From contig CAMNTH010000007.1 in NCBI GenBank assembly GCA_946557785.1, forward strand, positions 1 through 64,000: a stretch of 64,000 bases of DNA, in the 5' to 3' direction. Below, in pieces: positions 53,651 to 62,855 of the stretch. The position numbers and the translations under genes were made by a program. The notes beneath the pieces were generated by a model. It searched no databases and was not told the DNA's origin. It saw only the letters and a program-made list of their open reading frames with translations. The DNA comes from an uncultured Blautia sp. (GTDB taxonomy: Bacteria; Bacillota; Clostridia; Lachnospirales; Lachnospiraceae). Every line of letters starts with the position of its first letter. Within the stretch, counting starts at the first letter, position 1.

Positions 53651-54529
53651 ATGAAAGCATATACATTAGGGGTATATGAAAAAGCAATGCCGGGAGAGCT
53701 GACCTGGAGGGAACGGCTGGAAGCTGCAAAAGATGCAGGCTATGATTTCCTGGAAATCAGTATAGATGAGACAAATGCAAGGCTTGCCCGTCTGGACTGG
53801 ACAAAGGAAGAGAGGCTGGAGCTGATAAATACAATGTATGATACAGGTGTTCCTATCCGAACCATGTGCCTGAGCGGACATCGGAAATATCCTATTGGCA
53901 GCAGCGATGAGGCAACCTGTGCAATGGGGATGGAGATTATGGAAAAGGCCATTCTTCTTGCTGCGGATCTTGGAATCCGGCTTATCCAGCTTGCCGGATA
54001 TGATGTATATTATGAGGAATCTACTTCAGAAACAGTGGAGCGTTTTGGGGAAAATCTGAAAAAATGTGAGCAGATGGCAGCTGCAGCAGGCGTTCTTCTT
54101 GGCTTTGAAACAATGGAAACGGAATTTATGAATACGGTGGGAAAAGCCATGGTTTTTGTGAACCGCCTGAATTCTCCATATCTGGGTATATATCCGGATA
54201 TGGGGAATATTACTAATGCGGCAGCAGCTTACGGGACGGATGTGCTGGAAGATATTCGAAAGGGCAGGGGACATCTGGATGCAGTGCATTTGAAGGAAAC
54301 GGTTCCGGGGGTGTTCCGGGAGGTGGCATTTGGAACAGGCCATGTGGATTTCCCGGCTGTGATAGAAGAAGCCTGGAGGGCAGGTGTGCGCAGATACGTT
54401 ACGGAGTTCTGGTATACGGGAAATCCCCGATGGAGAGATGAAATGAGGCAGGCAGCCAGGATGATGCGGGAGATTTTGAATACCCAGGAGAGAAAAATGG
54501 AAGAGGATACAGTTTGCATATATAACTGA
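53651..54529 (+). CDS. ulaE: L-ribulose-5-phosphate 3-epimerase (UlaE/SgaU)
   Basis: 292-residue TIM barrel, close in pattern to E. coli UlaE: 'LGVYEKAMPGELTWRERLEAAKDAGYDFLEISIDET', 'MCLSGHRKYPIGS', 'IRLIQLAGYDVYYEE', 'LGFETMETEFMN', 'IYPDMGN', 'GHLDAVHLKET'. It converts L-xylulose 5-phosphate to L-ribulose 5-phosphate. Two starts are possible: ATG at 53651 (14 nt after GGAGG) or TTG at 53627; the ATG fits the family N-terminus. It completes the kinase to AraD route. Confidence 0.95.
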   Translation: MKAYTLGVYEKAMPGELTWRERLEAAKDAGYDFLEISIDETNARLARLDWTKEERLELINTMYDTGVPIRTMCLSGHRKYPIGSSDEATCAMGMEIMEKAILLAADLGIRLIQLAGYDVYYEESTSETVERFGENLKKCEQMAAAAGVLLGFETMETEFMNTVGKAMVFVNRLNSPYLGIYPDMGNITNAAAAYGTDVLEDIRKGRGHLDAVHLKETVPGVFREVAFGTGHVDFPAVIEEAWRAGVRRYVTEFWYTGNPRWRDEMRQAARMMREILNTQERKMEEDTVCIYN

Positions 54530-54541
54530 ATTTAATTGATT

Positions 54542-54592
54542 ACTTGTAAATACAAGTTGGATTTTGAGGATACAAGTGTTATAGTATATTAT
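54542..54592 (+). promoter_or_regulatory. araD promoter with AraR-like operators
   Basis: TTGAGG (54564-54569), 17 nt, TATTAT (54587-54592). Upstream lies the palindrome ACTTGTAAATACAAGT (54542-54557), close to the Bacillus AraR operator type (TTGTAC.GTACAA). A half-site ATACAAGT (54570-54577) lies inside the spacer. Two sites about 28 nt apart would suit cooperative repression by an arabinose-responsive AraR. Confidence 0.65.
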
Positions 54593-54636
54593 AAGAGAAA
54601 GATACTGTAACCAATATCAAAAAGGAGAGAAAGAGT

Positions 54637-55329
54637 ATGCTTGAGAAATTAAAAGAAGAAGTATATAAGGCAAATATGGATCTTCCCCAATATGGTCTTG
54701 TGACTTTTACCTGGGGAAATGTAAGCGGTATTGACAGAGAGAAAGGACTTTTTGTCATTAAGCCAAGCGGCGTGGATTACGATAAGCTGACCCCGGAGGA
54801 TATGGTAGTGGTAGACCTTCAGGGGAATAAGGTAGAGGGAAAATACAATCCTTCCTCCGATACAGCCACCCACGTAGTGTTGTATAATGCATTTCCGAAT
54901 GTGGGCGGAATCGTTCATACGCATTCCTCCTGGGCAACAAGCTGGGCACAGGCAGGACGCAGCATTCCCTGCTATGGAACTACTCATGCAGACTATATTT
55001 ACGGCGAAGTTCCCTGTGTAAGAAACCTCACAAAGGATGAGATTGAGGATGCTTATGAAAAAAATACAGGAATCCTCATTGCCGACTATTTTAAAGACAA
55101 GGATTATGAGGCGGTACCGGCCGTACTTTGCAAGAACCACGGACCTTTTACCTGGGGCAAGGATGCTCATGAAGCAGTACATAATGCAGTCGTGCTGGAA
55201 GAGGTGGCCAAGATGGCTACCCGCTGCGAACTGATCAACCCGGAAGTAAAACCGGCTCCACAGGAACTGCAGGATAAGCATTATTACAGAAAACATGGCG
55301 CCAATGCTTATTATGGGCAGGGAAAATAA
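54637..55329 (+). CDS. araD: L-ribulose-5-phosphate 4-epimerase
   Basis: 230-residue class II aldolase-fold enzyme making D-xylulose 5-phosphate for the pentose phosphate pathway. Seen: '[14 protein letters not shown]', '[22 protein letters not shown]', zinc ligands '[17 protein letters not shown]' and '[13 protein letters not shown]', and '[14 protein letters not shown]' at the end. AAAGGAGAGA precedes the ATG. Own promoter with an AraR-like operator, so it may also serve arabinose breakdown together with genes elsewhere (no araA or araB here). Confidence 0.97.
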   Translation: MLEKLKEEVYKANMDLPQYGLVTFTWGNVSGIDREKGLFVIKPSGVDYDKLTPEDMVVVDLQGNKVEGKYNPSSDTATHVVLYNAFPNVGGIVHTHSSWATSWAQAGRSIPCYGTTHADYIYGEVPCVRNLTKDEIEDAYEKNTGILIADYFKDKDYEAVPAVLCKNHGPFTWGKDAHEAVHNAVVLEEVAKMATRCELINPEVKPAPQELQDKHYYRKHGANAYYGQGK

Positions 55330-55348
55330 AAACAGAATATGATACCTA

Positions 55349-55388
55349 GCATAGAAGAACCCTGGCGGAAGCCGGGGTTTTTCTATGC
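55349..55388 (+). terminator. Terminator after araD
   Basis: 17-bp stem GCATAGAAGAACCCTGG / CCGGGGTTTTTCTATGC with two wobbles. The T-run is inside the distal arm; probable terminator. Confidence 0.75.
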
Positions 55389-55435
55389 AGTAAAAAGCCT
55401 GCATCATGATAAAAACAGGAATCCAACAGATGTGT

Positions 55436-55477
55436 TAGAAAGTACCACAGATATGGTAGAAAATACCACACATCTGC
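55436..55477. repeat. Tandem 21-bp imperfect repeat upstream of the RHS gene
   Basis: Two adjacent 21-nt units beginning TAGAAAGTACCACAG and TAGAAAATACCACAC, 17 of 21 identical. They are bracketed by CAGATGTG / CACATCTG inverted halves. About 105 nt before the RHS start; could be a binding site array. Confidence 0.5.
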
Positions 55478-55581
55478 TATGGAAAAAGGAACGTTTGTTT
55501 GATATTATTAATCCATCAAAGAGCTCTTGATAAGAAAATAATAGATAAAATTCAAAAACATGAGTAAAAAGGAGAAATAAT

Positions 55582-58269
55582 ATGAAACGGCGTGAACTAA
55601 AAGAAAAAAGAACAGCAAATACAAAGATATTTGAGAACCAGGACCATTCCATGACAGCGGAGATCTATCTTGATGCTGTACATTATCAGGAAGAGGACGG
55701 CTCCTGGCAGGAGATGGATGACGGCCTTTCTGAGGAAGAGGCAGAAGAACCATCTGTAAAGGATTTTGTAAACAAAAAGGGCAGGCTGAAGATCCGCTTT
55801 AAGAAGCATGCCAAGGAGCAGGGGACCGTCACTGTATCTAAAGACGGGGCAGAGCTTGCCTGGGGCATGGAAGGGGGACAGAAGGCAGAAGCCAAGCGCT
55901 GCGGCACTGGCGGAGAGGAACTCCTCTATCCGGAGATCCTTCCGGGGATGGATATGCGCTGCTGTGTGATTGGGGAAAAGGTAAAGGAAGACCTGATCCT
56001 TGCTTCCCCGGACTCCCCGGGAACATTCACTTTCCTTTATAAGCTGAAAAAGCTTGAGGCAGTACAGGGAAAGAACCAGGTATCCTTCCTGGACGAACAG
56101 GGGGAAGAGAAGTTCGTGGTGTCTGCCCCTTACATGAAGGACGCAGCAGGGGAAAGATCCAATGCCATCCAGGTATCCCTTTCCCAGGAGAAGAAAGACC
56201 GCTGCTGCATCACCTTCCAGGCAGATAAGGAGTGGCTTTGGGCGCCGGAACGTAAATACCCGGTAGTCATCGACCCGGTGACTACTACCTCGAAAAAGAG
56301 GGAGGAGATCATGGACGCCCATGTGGATTCCCTCCTGGAAGAGGACAACTTCCAGAACAGCATCATCCTGAAAACAAGGGGAGGGGACAACATCCAGAGA
56401 AGCTTTCTGAAGTTCAAGCTTCCGGCGATCAAGACCGGGGACATGGTCATAAATGCCAGGCTGGTCCTGGTATCCCTGGCGGAGGATGGAAAGGAGAGGA
56501 CTCTCCGGGTGCACCGGGTGCTCCAGGACTGGGATTCCGCAACAATCAACTGGTATAATAAGCCGGTCTATGAGGAAGTGGTACAGGACCTGTGCAAATA
56601 TAAGGGGGACAAACAGAAATATGTGACCCTGGATGTGACCCGCCTTGTGAAAGACTGGTACCAGAATGGGAATAATTTCGGGCTGATGTTCAAGGACGAC
56701 TATGAAATGTCCGGCTATACGGAATTCCTGTCATCAGACTGCGATAACGGCTACCAGGATATGCGGCCGAGGATCGATATCTCCTATGTGAACTATTCCG
56801 GCCTGGAGGACTACTGGACCTACCACAGCCAGGGCGTGGGCCGCGCCGGGACTGTCCATGTAAATGATTATAACGGGAACCTGATCCTGGTCAGCCCCAC
56901 ACTGGTACTCGGGGGCAGCCGCATGCCGGTGAGCCTGAACCATGTGTTCAACTCCAACGACCGGGATGTGGACATCGGCTACGGTAACGGCTTCCGCCTG
57001 AATTACCACCAGACCATTAAAAAAGTGACCATCGGCGGGACAGATTATTACCGCCATACGGACGGCGATGGCACAGTCCATTACTTCTATTATGACAGTA
57101 AGAAAAAGGCCTGGAAGGATGAATCCGGCCTGGAATTCACCCTGACGGTCAACCCCGGTGCAGACGAGGCCTTTGTCATCAAAGATAAAGAGGACAACGA
57201 ACTGGTATTCACCAGCAGCGGCTATCTGGTGAAGGTACGGGATAAGAATGACAATACCCTTGCCATCACATACGGAAGCGGCAGGATCACGAAGATCACA
57301 GACGGTGCAGGCCGTGTGACCACCCTGACCTACCTGAAGGACAGTGCAGGGAAGGCGACAAACTTAAGCCAGGTGAAGACGCCCTCCGGCCAGACCATCA
57401 CCTTTGCCTATACGGCCAATGGGACAATGACGGACCTGACCTCTGTCACAGATATTGATGGCGCCAAAGTAACCTATACCTTTGACAGCAGGGGAAACCT
57501 GGCCTCTGCAGCCAATGCGGACGGTTACCAGGTAAAATACGCTTACTATAACACTGCCCCATACCGTGTAAAAACTATCACAGAATACGGCGGCAGCACT
57601 GCCGGGAACAGCCTGGCCCTGGTCTATGGATACAACAGCACGAAGTTTACGGACAACAAGGGCAGGACGGAGATCCGCCGTTTCAATAACAGCGGCAACC
57701 TCATCCATATCCATGACGGTTTCGGCCATGCAGCCAGCGGAAAATATGATACCGGCGGAAGCCATGTGAACCGCCTGGAAAATGAGACAAAGCTCCAGTC
57801 CAACATCGTGCAGCTCTTAAAAGACCCCATCATCCAGGCAAAGACCATCGGGTGGTTCAGCAAGGTGGGCAAAGAGGGCGCGGGGTCAGCAACGGTGAAC
57901 ACAGATACCGCGTACTGTAAGGTGGGCACCCGGTCCTTAAAGGCAGCCTGTACGGACCAGGGCAGCTACGTCTACTGGGGACAGGATGTGACCCTGCAGA
58001 AAGGCCAGACCTACACCGTATCCATGTATGTGAGGGCGCAGGTCACTGCCGCGGCGGCAGACGGCGGCTGCATGCTGAGGTTCCGCTACCTGGATAAGGA
58101 CGGGGCACAGCACCTCCTGGACAGCGAGATCCTGAAGACCAGCACCCGGGATTTCGTCCGCCTGAAAAGGACCTTCACCCTGCCCGCGGATGCCGGCAGT
58201 GCCACGGTCAGGATCTACATGGAGGTATGGCATGCGGAAGGCACCGCTACGACTCTGCCGGGAATGTGA
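55582..58269 (+). pseudogene. RHS/YD-repeat polymorphic toxin shell, interrupted
   Basis: 895 codons of a secreted-type RHS protein. N-terminal part (about 1-230) as in DNRLRE proteins, DNRLRE-like domain (about 235-395: 'HVDSLLEEDNFQNSIILKTR', 'SFLKFKLP', 'DWDSATINWYNKP'), then YD-repeat shell (about 400-740: 'GDGTVHYFYYDSKKKAWKD', 'GRVTTLTYLKD', 'VTYTFDSRGNLASAANADGYQVKY'), then a carbohydrate-binding-like module ('TVNTDTAYCKVGTRSLKAA', about 770-890). At about 58235 the frame leaves a mid-module sequence and runs out at 'EGTATTLPGM'; the RHS core end continues in another frame. Markedly GC-richer than its neighbours. AAGGAG precedes the ATG. No classical signal peptide. Confidence 0.85.
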
Positions 58270-59153
58270 TCTCCGTCACTTACGACAGCACGCTCTATAT
58301 CTATGTCCGGAACGCCCAGAACGATATCGTCGCCCTGGTTGACTCCAAAGGAAATGAGGTGGTAAGATATACTTATGACAGCTGGGGCAAGGCAAAGATC
58401 GCCGGAAGCATGGCTGAGACCCTCGGAAAGAGGAACCCGTTCCGTTACAGAGGCTACTACTATGATACTGAGACAGGGATGTACTACCTTAAGAGCAGGT
58501 ATTATGATCCGGAATTGAGAAGGTTTATTAATGCGGATACAGTAATCAGCGGTCCGCAGGCTGGCGCTAACCTGTTTGCTTATTGTGAAAACAATCCGGT
58601 GAATATGGCGGATTATGATGGGCATGCGGCATTATCTATTCCTGCTTCCGGTGGTTGGGCATTGGGAAGTATAGTAAAAACTATAGCAAAAGCTATAGTT
58701 GGAGTTGCTGCTACAGTGATAACAGGGACATTTGCTGGTAGTACCAGAAGTCTTTCATATAATGCTCGAAGTTATAGCCCAAGAGATGTAAGATCAGAAA
58801 ATACAAAGCAAAAAACGGGGTATGATGATATTCTATCAGGCATTGCTGGCAAATTTGGAAATTTTAAGTGCGTAGAGGCATCTGATGCTATGCTGATTGC
58901 ACTTAAATCCAAAAGACGGCATGGTAATATTGTTACCTTGAAGGTTGAAGATGAGAACGAAAAACTTATATCTACTTATATTTGGTCTGAGAGCCGGGGA
59001 ATGAATATCAGCGAAAATGGTATTCATAAGGGGATTGAATACAAAGGAAAGATATACTGTAATGTGCACCCATTAGGTTTACCCGAGAAGGCATGGAAGG
59101 CTGACTTTATGGCACCAGTAGGAGTTTTGCAACTACATAGAATTCCATTTTGA
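58227..59153 (+). pseudogene. RHS core end plus papain-fold-like toxin tip, out of frame with its shell
   Basis: From about 58240 the frame reads 'YDSAGNVISVTYDSTLYIYVRNAQNDIVALVD', then the RHS core signature 'RNPFRYRGYYYDTETGMYYLKSRYYDPELRRFINADT' (about residues 70-105) and 'GANLFAYCENNPVN', the usual boundary to variable toxin tips. The tip (about 135-308) has Cys in 'FKCVEASDAM' and His in 'NGIHKGIEYKGKIYCNVHPLG', resembling papain-fold toxin 2 (Tox-PL-2) domains. It has no ribosome site of its own at 58227. Lower GC after 58600, typical of swapped tips. Confidence 0.75.
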
Positions 59154-59170
59154 AAAGGGAGGAAGTTAGA

Positions 59171-59842
59171 ATGATTAAAGATATTCATAAGAATTATCTA
59201 TTTGACCTGCGTGATGATTTACTTTATAAACGTTTAACAGATATTCGTAAGCGTCCGGGCTTATGGCTGGATAAAAAGTCATTAAAAAGGTTGGATCAGT
59301 ATATAAGAGGTTTTTACGATGCCTATATAACGCTTAAAGCAGATAAAACATACTGGATTTCTGAATTTTTTCAGTATGTATGTGATGTCTGCGTTAATGG
59401 AAATCCTTATGGACCATCAAAAGCAATATTTGAATGTGGATACGATGATGAAACAGGATTTGATTATTATTATGAGCTTCTGGATGATTATATAAGGGAT
59501 CATGCAGTAGTAAATGATAAGGATATCCCAGAGGAAGTATTTCAATTAAAAAATGAGCTTAGAATGGTTTATATCGATTGGAATCTGCTTCCTGATATTG
59601 TTAGTGAGTATGTCGGCCAAAACAGAAATAGACTATTTCATTTGATAGGAAATGAATCCCCTTTGGGATATGATAGAATAGCTACTGTCCCAATGTCCCA
59701 TGATGGAATTTTATTTGGAATTTATGATAGGGACTGTAGCGAAATAAGTGCGTATATGGAAGAATACTTAAACGCCTGTGAAGGAGCGGAACAAGGGATT
59801 TCTTATAAAGTAATTAAATTTGATGAGAAAGACGGAAAATGA
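59171..59842 (+). CDS. Candidate immunity protein for the RHS toxin tip
   Basis: 223 residues, acidic, aromatic-rich, no signal peptide or membrane helix. 'DDLLYKRLTDIRKRPGLWLDKKSLKRLDQYIRGFYDAY' at the N-terminus and 'FHLIGNESPLGYDRIATVPMSHDGILFGIYD' later. I do not know the family. It starts 17 nt after the toxin stop with GGGAGGAAG before the ATG. The position and size are those of immunity genes in polymorphic toxin loci, and it is intact although the toxin gene is broken. Confidence 0.65.
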   Translation: MIKDIHKNYLFDLRDDLLYKRLTDIRKRPGLWLDKKSLKRLDQYIRGFYDAYITLKADKTYWISEFFQYVCDVCVNGNPYGPSKAIFECGYDDETGFDYYYELLDDYIRDHAVVNDKDIPEEVFQLKNELRMVYIDWNLLPDIVSEYVGQNRNRLFHLIGNESPLGYDRIATVPMSHDGILFGIYDRDCSEISAYMEEYLNACEGAEQGISYKVIKFDEKDGK

Positions 59843-59894
59843 TTATGTGCTAAGAGAAAAAATCACAGGTAAATAAGTGACATCATTTAAAATG

Positions 59895-59950
59895 GGAAGC
59901 AGTCAAAATAATGTGAGATTTTAAATAAGGCATTGGCTGCTTCCTTTTTT
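59895..59950 (+). terminator. Terminator after the immunity gene
   Basis: GGAAGCAGTCA / TGGCTGCTTCC stem (11 bp) with a 28-nt loop, then TTTTTT. Confidence 0.78.
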
Positions 59951-60201
59951 GCACCCTTTTTTAGAAGAATATGACAAGAAATGGAGATGAAAATTTATGA
60001 AATACAAGATCTTAACAATAACGGCTCTGATCTCTGCTGTTGTTTGATCATAAAAACACCGCCTATATTTGATATACACATTATATCAAATACAGACGGT
60101 TTTATCTGTTTTTTCAGTGCCCTCGATTGAGGGACAGGGGGAGTTGAGATGCCGTAGACATTTTTTATGCTTAACTATTATTTTATAGGTCAGATTCCTG
60201 A
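59951..60201. other. Non-coding gap
   Basis: Between the immunity-gene terminator and the AraC stop. It holds one recurring hairpin (60059-60101) and AT-rich sequence. A short ATG-led stretch (59998-60046) closes after 16 codons and shows no domain. Nothing else is seen. Confidence 0.5.
60059..60101. repeat. Hairpin related to the terminator at 17506
   Basis: ACCGCCTATATTTGATAT ... ATATCAAATACAGACGGT, sharing ACCG, TATTTG, ATATCAAATAC and CGGT with the hairpin at 17507-17548. Two mismatches in the stem. Followed by TTTTATCTGTTTTTT, so a terminator for either flanking gene is possible. Confidence 0.55.
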
Positions 60202-61041
60202 TTAATTTTCATTTGGGGAAAATGTTAAAAGTAATGATGAACTACGGTATGCACTGGGAGTTACGCCCATGCGTTTTTTGAAAAAATAGGAAAAGTGTGC
60301 AGCGCTGTTAAAACCCAGCGAATCAGCAATTTCAGCAATGGGGAAATTTGTGTCCAGGAGAAAAGCGCAGGCTCGGGTTAGTTTCAGGCGTCGGCAATAT
60401 TCAATGGTGCTGCAGCCGAAGTGCTTATTTACCAGGCGTTCCAGCTGAGTTTTACTGAGATTTAGTTTTTCGCACATTTCAGCCAGGGTAAGGTTGTAGC
60501 CGGAGGGAGAGGATATTAGCTTGATAAATTTCTGGTGATGGTCGTTTTCGGACAGACGATTACTTTCTATAAAACTTATAGCATAGGAGTCAATCCAGTT
60601 AATTAACTTGAAACGATTGAAACTGTCAAGATTGTGAAGCAATTTATAAATATCCTGAAACGTGCAGGGGGCATACATGGGTTTTGATATAGCAAAACCG
60701 CTGGGACAGGCTGCGGCAATATTCTTTTGGATATTGCGCAGATCTGAATGGGCAGACAAATCCTCAAGGTCTGTCAGGTCCACACCGATTTGGGAATATC
60801 CTGTAGGTGAAAAGAGTTCATGGGGAAGCTTGGAGGGCAGCAAAAAAGCATGTCCTTCGTGTAAAGAATATTTTTTACCCCCGAACATGACTGTCAGATT
60901 TCCCGAAGTAATGAAATTCAAATGGGAAAAGGTGTGGCTGTGCATGGGAAGGTGAAATCCGGGACGATGCTGCAGAAGGTGGATTTTTTGATAGGGGGAT
61001 GGCAGATCAACGGTAATGGCAATGTCTATATAATTGTTCAT
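60202..61041 (-). CDS. AraC-family transcriptional regulator
   Basis: 279 residues. Cupin sensor with the HxH-type 'FHLPMHSHTFSHLNFITSGNLTVMFGGKKYSLHEGHAFLLPSKLPHEL' (about 28-75) and C-terminal HTH pair ('LTLAEMCEKLNLSKTQLERLVNKHFG', 'FPIAEIADSLGFNSAAHFSYFFKKRMGVTPSAYR'). AGGAGATACAAC precedes the ATG. Divergent from the LipO-type binding protein gene at 61296, so it probably regulates that gene and the GH2 gene. Confidence 0.93.
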   Translation of the reverse strand: MNNYIDIAITVDLPSPYQKIHLLQHRPGFHLPMHSHTFSHLNFITSGNLTVMFGGKKYSLHEGHAFLLPSKLPHELFSPTGYSQIGVDLTDLEDLSAHSDLRNIQKNIAAACPSGFAISKPMYAPCTFQDIYKLLHNLDSFNRFKLINWIDSYAISFIESNRLSENDHHQKFIKLISSPSGYNLTLAEMCEKLNLSKTQLERLVNKHFGCSTIEYCRRLKLTRACAFLLDTNFPIAEIADSLGFNSAAHFSYFFKKRMGVTPSAYRSSSLLLTFSPNEN

Positions 61042-61295
61042 GTTGTATCTCCTATGGTCTGTTTTTGATATTTTCTGGTTATCAAGTGAATATACAAATG
61101 TGCAGATTCGTGGTAAATTTAACGAAGAAAAGCAGTATATTCAAAGATAAAATATAAAATAAATCCTAAAATCCATGGTACCACATCATTTTTCTAAAGA
61201 CAAGAAGATGATGGGAAGATAGGAGCCTTTTTATAATTTAACTTTCATATAACTTGAAGATACTGTAAAAAACGAATAATAATAGGAGGACAAAA

Positions 61296-62753
61296 ATGAA
61301 AAAAGGGTTAGCATTACTTTTAAGTGGAGCTATGGTATTTAGCTCTTGGGTTTGTGGGGGATCCGCAGAGGTAAAAGCAGAAGAAAGAGAACATGTTACA
61401 TTGGAGTTTTATACTCGCGTAAAGGAACAGAATGATCAGCAGGCTGTGTTTGATAAACTGAACGAGTACATGGAAGAAAAGCTGAATACAACCGTAAACT
61501 GGCATTTCCTCGGCGGTGAATTTAATGATAAGATCGCTGCTATTATCAACACAGGGGAAGAGTACGATGCATGCTATACTGCAAGTATTGCAAATTACTA
61601 TGTACCTAATGTTTCCAGAGGTGCTTTTGTGGATTTGACGGACATGCTGGCAGATTATCCGGACCTGTATAATGCAATGCCTGAAAAATTCTGGGATGCA
61701 ACTAAAGTGAACGGACGTATTTATGCGGTACCTAATCAGCAGATTGCAGCAAGACAGGTTTCCTTTGAAATTCCTACCAAATTTTTGGAAGGAACGGGTT
61801 ATACCATTGAAGAACTGGCAGAAGCCGGCGGCGACCTGCAAAGTATGAAGGAATATCTGAAGGCGGCAAAGGAACAGTTTGGCGCAGCTGCACTTGGTGT
61901 AAATACAGGGGCAGTAGAAACCTATTGCGGCTATGAGATGCTGGGTGGAGTAAAAACTGGTCTGGCTGTAAAGTACGGAGATACAGAGGGTAAAGTTGTA
62001 AATATTTACGCAACAGATGAGTTTAAGCAAATGTGTAAGGATATCAATGAGCTTGCAAGTGAAGGATTATTGATTTGCGACACACCGGGTGATAATGATT
62101 ATTATAACAGCCGAATCATGTCTGAAACCTGCTCCTTGTTCTATACAGGAACGCAGAAGCCGGGAGGAGAGGTTGAAATTAGCCTGAGATATGGTGTGGA
62201 TACGTCTGCCGGCGGTTATGGTATTCCTTACCTGGCTACTGCCGGCATCACTTCTACCATGTGGGGGATTTCTGTAACTTCAAAGCATCCGGATCGTACA
62301 TTGGAGGTTCTGAATCTGATCAATACCGATCCATATGCAATGAATCTGCTGGCATATGGCGTTGAGGGAACTCACTGGGAATATGCAGATGAAAGCAAGA
62401 CAAACATCAAGATCCTGGATGCAGGCTATAACCATGGTTCTTCCTGGGCATTGGGCAATGTGTTCCTTACCTATCCGACCGAGGGACAGCCGGTTGACGT
62501 TTGGGAGCAGACAGCAGCTCTTAATGAGAGTGCAGAAGCATCCCCGCTGCTGGGATTCTCTTATACATCAGATAATGTAGAGGTTGAGACAGCCGATGTG
62601 GCGAATGCAGTTTCTTCCGGTTACACTCTGTTCTCCGGAATGGTGGATGTTGAGCAGGGTATTGCGGATCTTCTGGAAAGAATGGATACCGCAGGATTTG
62701 AAACTATGCGCGCAGATGCACAGGCGCAGGTAGATGCGTTTCTTGGCAAATAG
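61296..62753 (+). CDS. LipO-type ABC sugar-binding protein, orphan
   Basis: 485 residues. Signal peptide about 1-28 (MKKGLALLLSGAMVFSSWVC ... VKA). The mature part has the DUF3502-type layout seen in the protein at 32646: 'LNEYMEEKLNTTVNWHFLGGEF', 'WDATKVNGRIYAVPNQQIAARQVSFEIPTKFLEG', and 'QAQVDAFLGK' at the end. TAGGAGGAC precedes the ATG. No permease genes lie before the GH2 gene that follows, so it must work with LplB/YtcP subunits encoded elsewhere. Confidence 0.92.
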   Translation: MKKGLALLLSGAMVFSSWVCGGSAEVKAEEREHVTLEFYTRVKEQNDQQAVFDKLNEYMEEKLNTTVNWHFLGGEFNDKIAAIINTGEEYDACYTASIANYYVPNVSRGAFVDLTDMLADYPDLYNAMPEKFWDATKVNGRIYAVPNQQIAARQVSFEIPTKFLEGTGYTIEELAEAGGDLQSMKEYLKAAKEQFGAAALGVNTGAVETYCGYEMLGGVKTGLAVKYGDTEGKVVNIYATDEFKQMCKDINELASEGLLICDTPGDNDYYNSRIMSETCSLFYTGTQKPGGEVEISLRYGVDTSAGGYGIPYLATAGITSTMWGISVTSKHPDRTLEVLNLINTDPYAMNLLAYGVEGTHWEYADESKTNIKILDAGYNHGSSWALGNVFLTYPTEGQPVDVWEQTAALNESAEASPLLGFSYTSDNVEVETADVANAVSSGYTLFSGMVDVEQGIADLLERMDTAGFETMRADAQAQVDAFLGK

Positions 62754-62792
62754 GAATAAATAAAAAGCATTGATAAATTGCGGATGTTCGTG

Positions 62793-62818
62793 TGGGCAGC
62801 AGATGACTTTGCTGCCCA
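62793..62818 (+). terminator. Hairpin after the orphan binding protein gene
   Basis: TGGGCAGCA / TGCTGCCCA, 9 bp, 8-nt loop, no T-run. Probably a 3' stabiliser between the binding-protein and GH2 genes, as in the other importer units here. Confidence 0.65.
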
Positions 62819-62855
62819 TACAAATATTTAAGATACTTTATATGGAGTTCAGAAT

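Noticed and set aside
54649-55407. Open frame on the - strand over araD
   Set aside because: Antisense to a certain gene; composition unlike a protein; no ribosome site.
55339-55530. Small + strand ORF between araD and the RHS gene
   Set aside because: It spans the araD terminator and the tandem repeat and has no ribosome site.
55597-56514. Open frame on the - strand inside the RHS gene
   Set aside because: A by-product of GC-rich codon use; no start signal and no recognisable protein.
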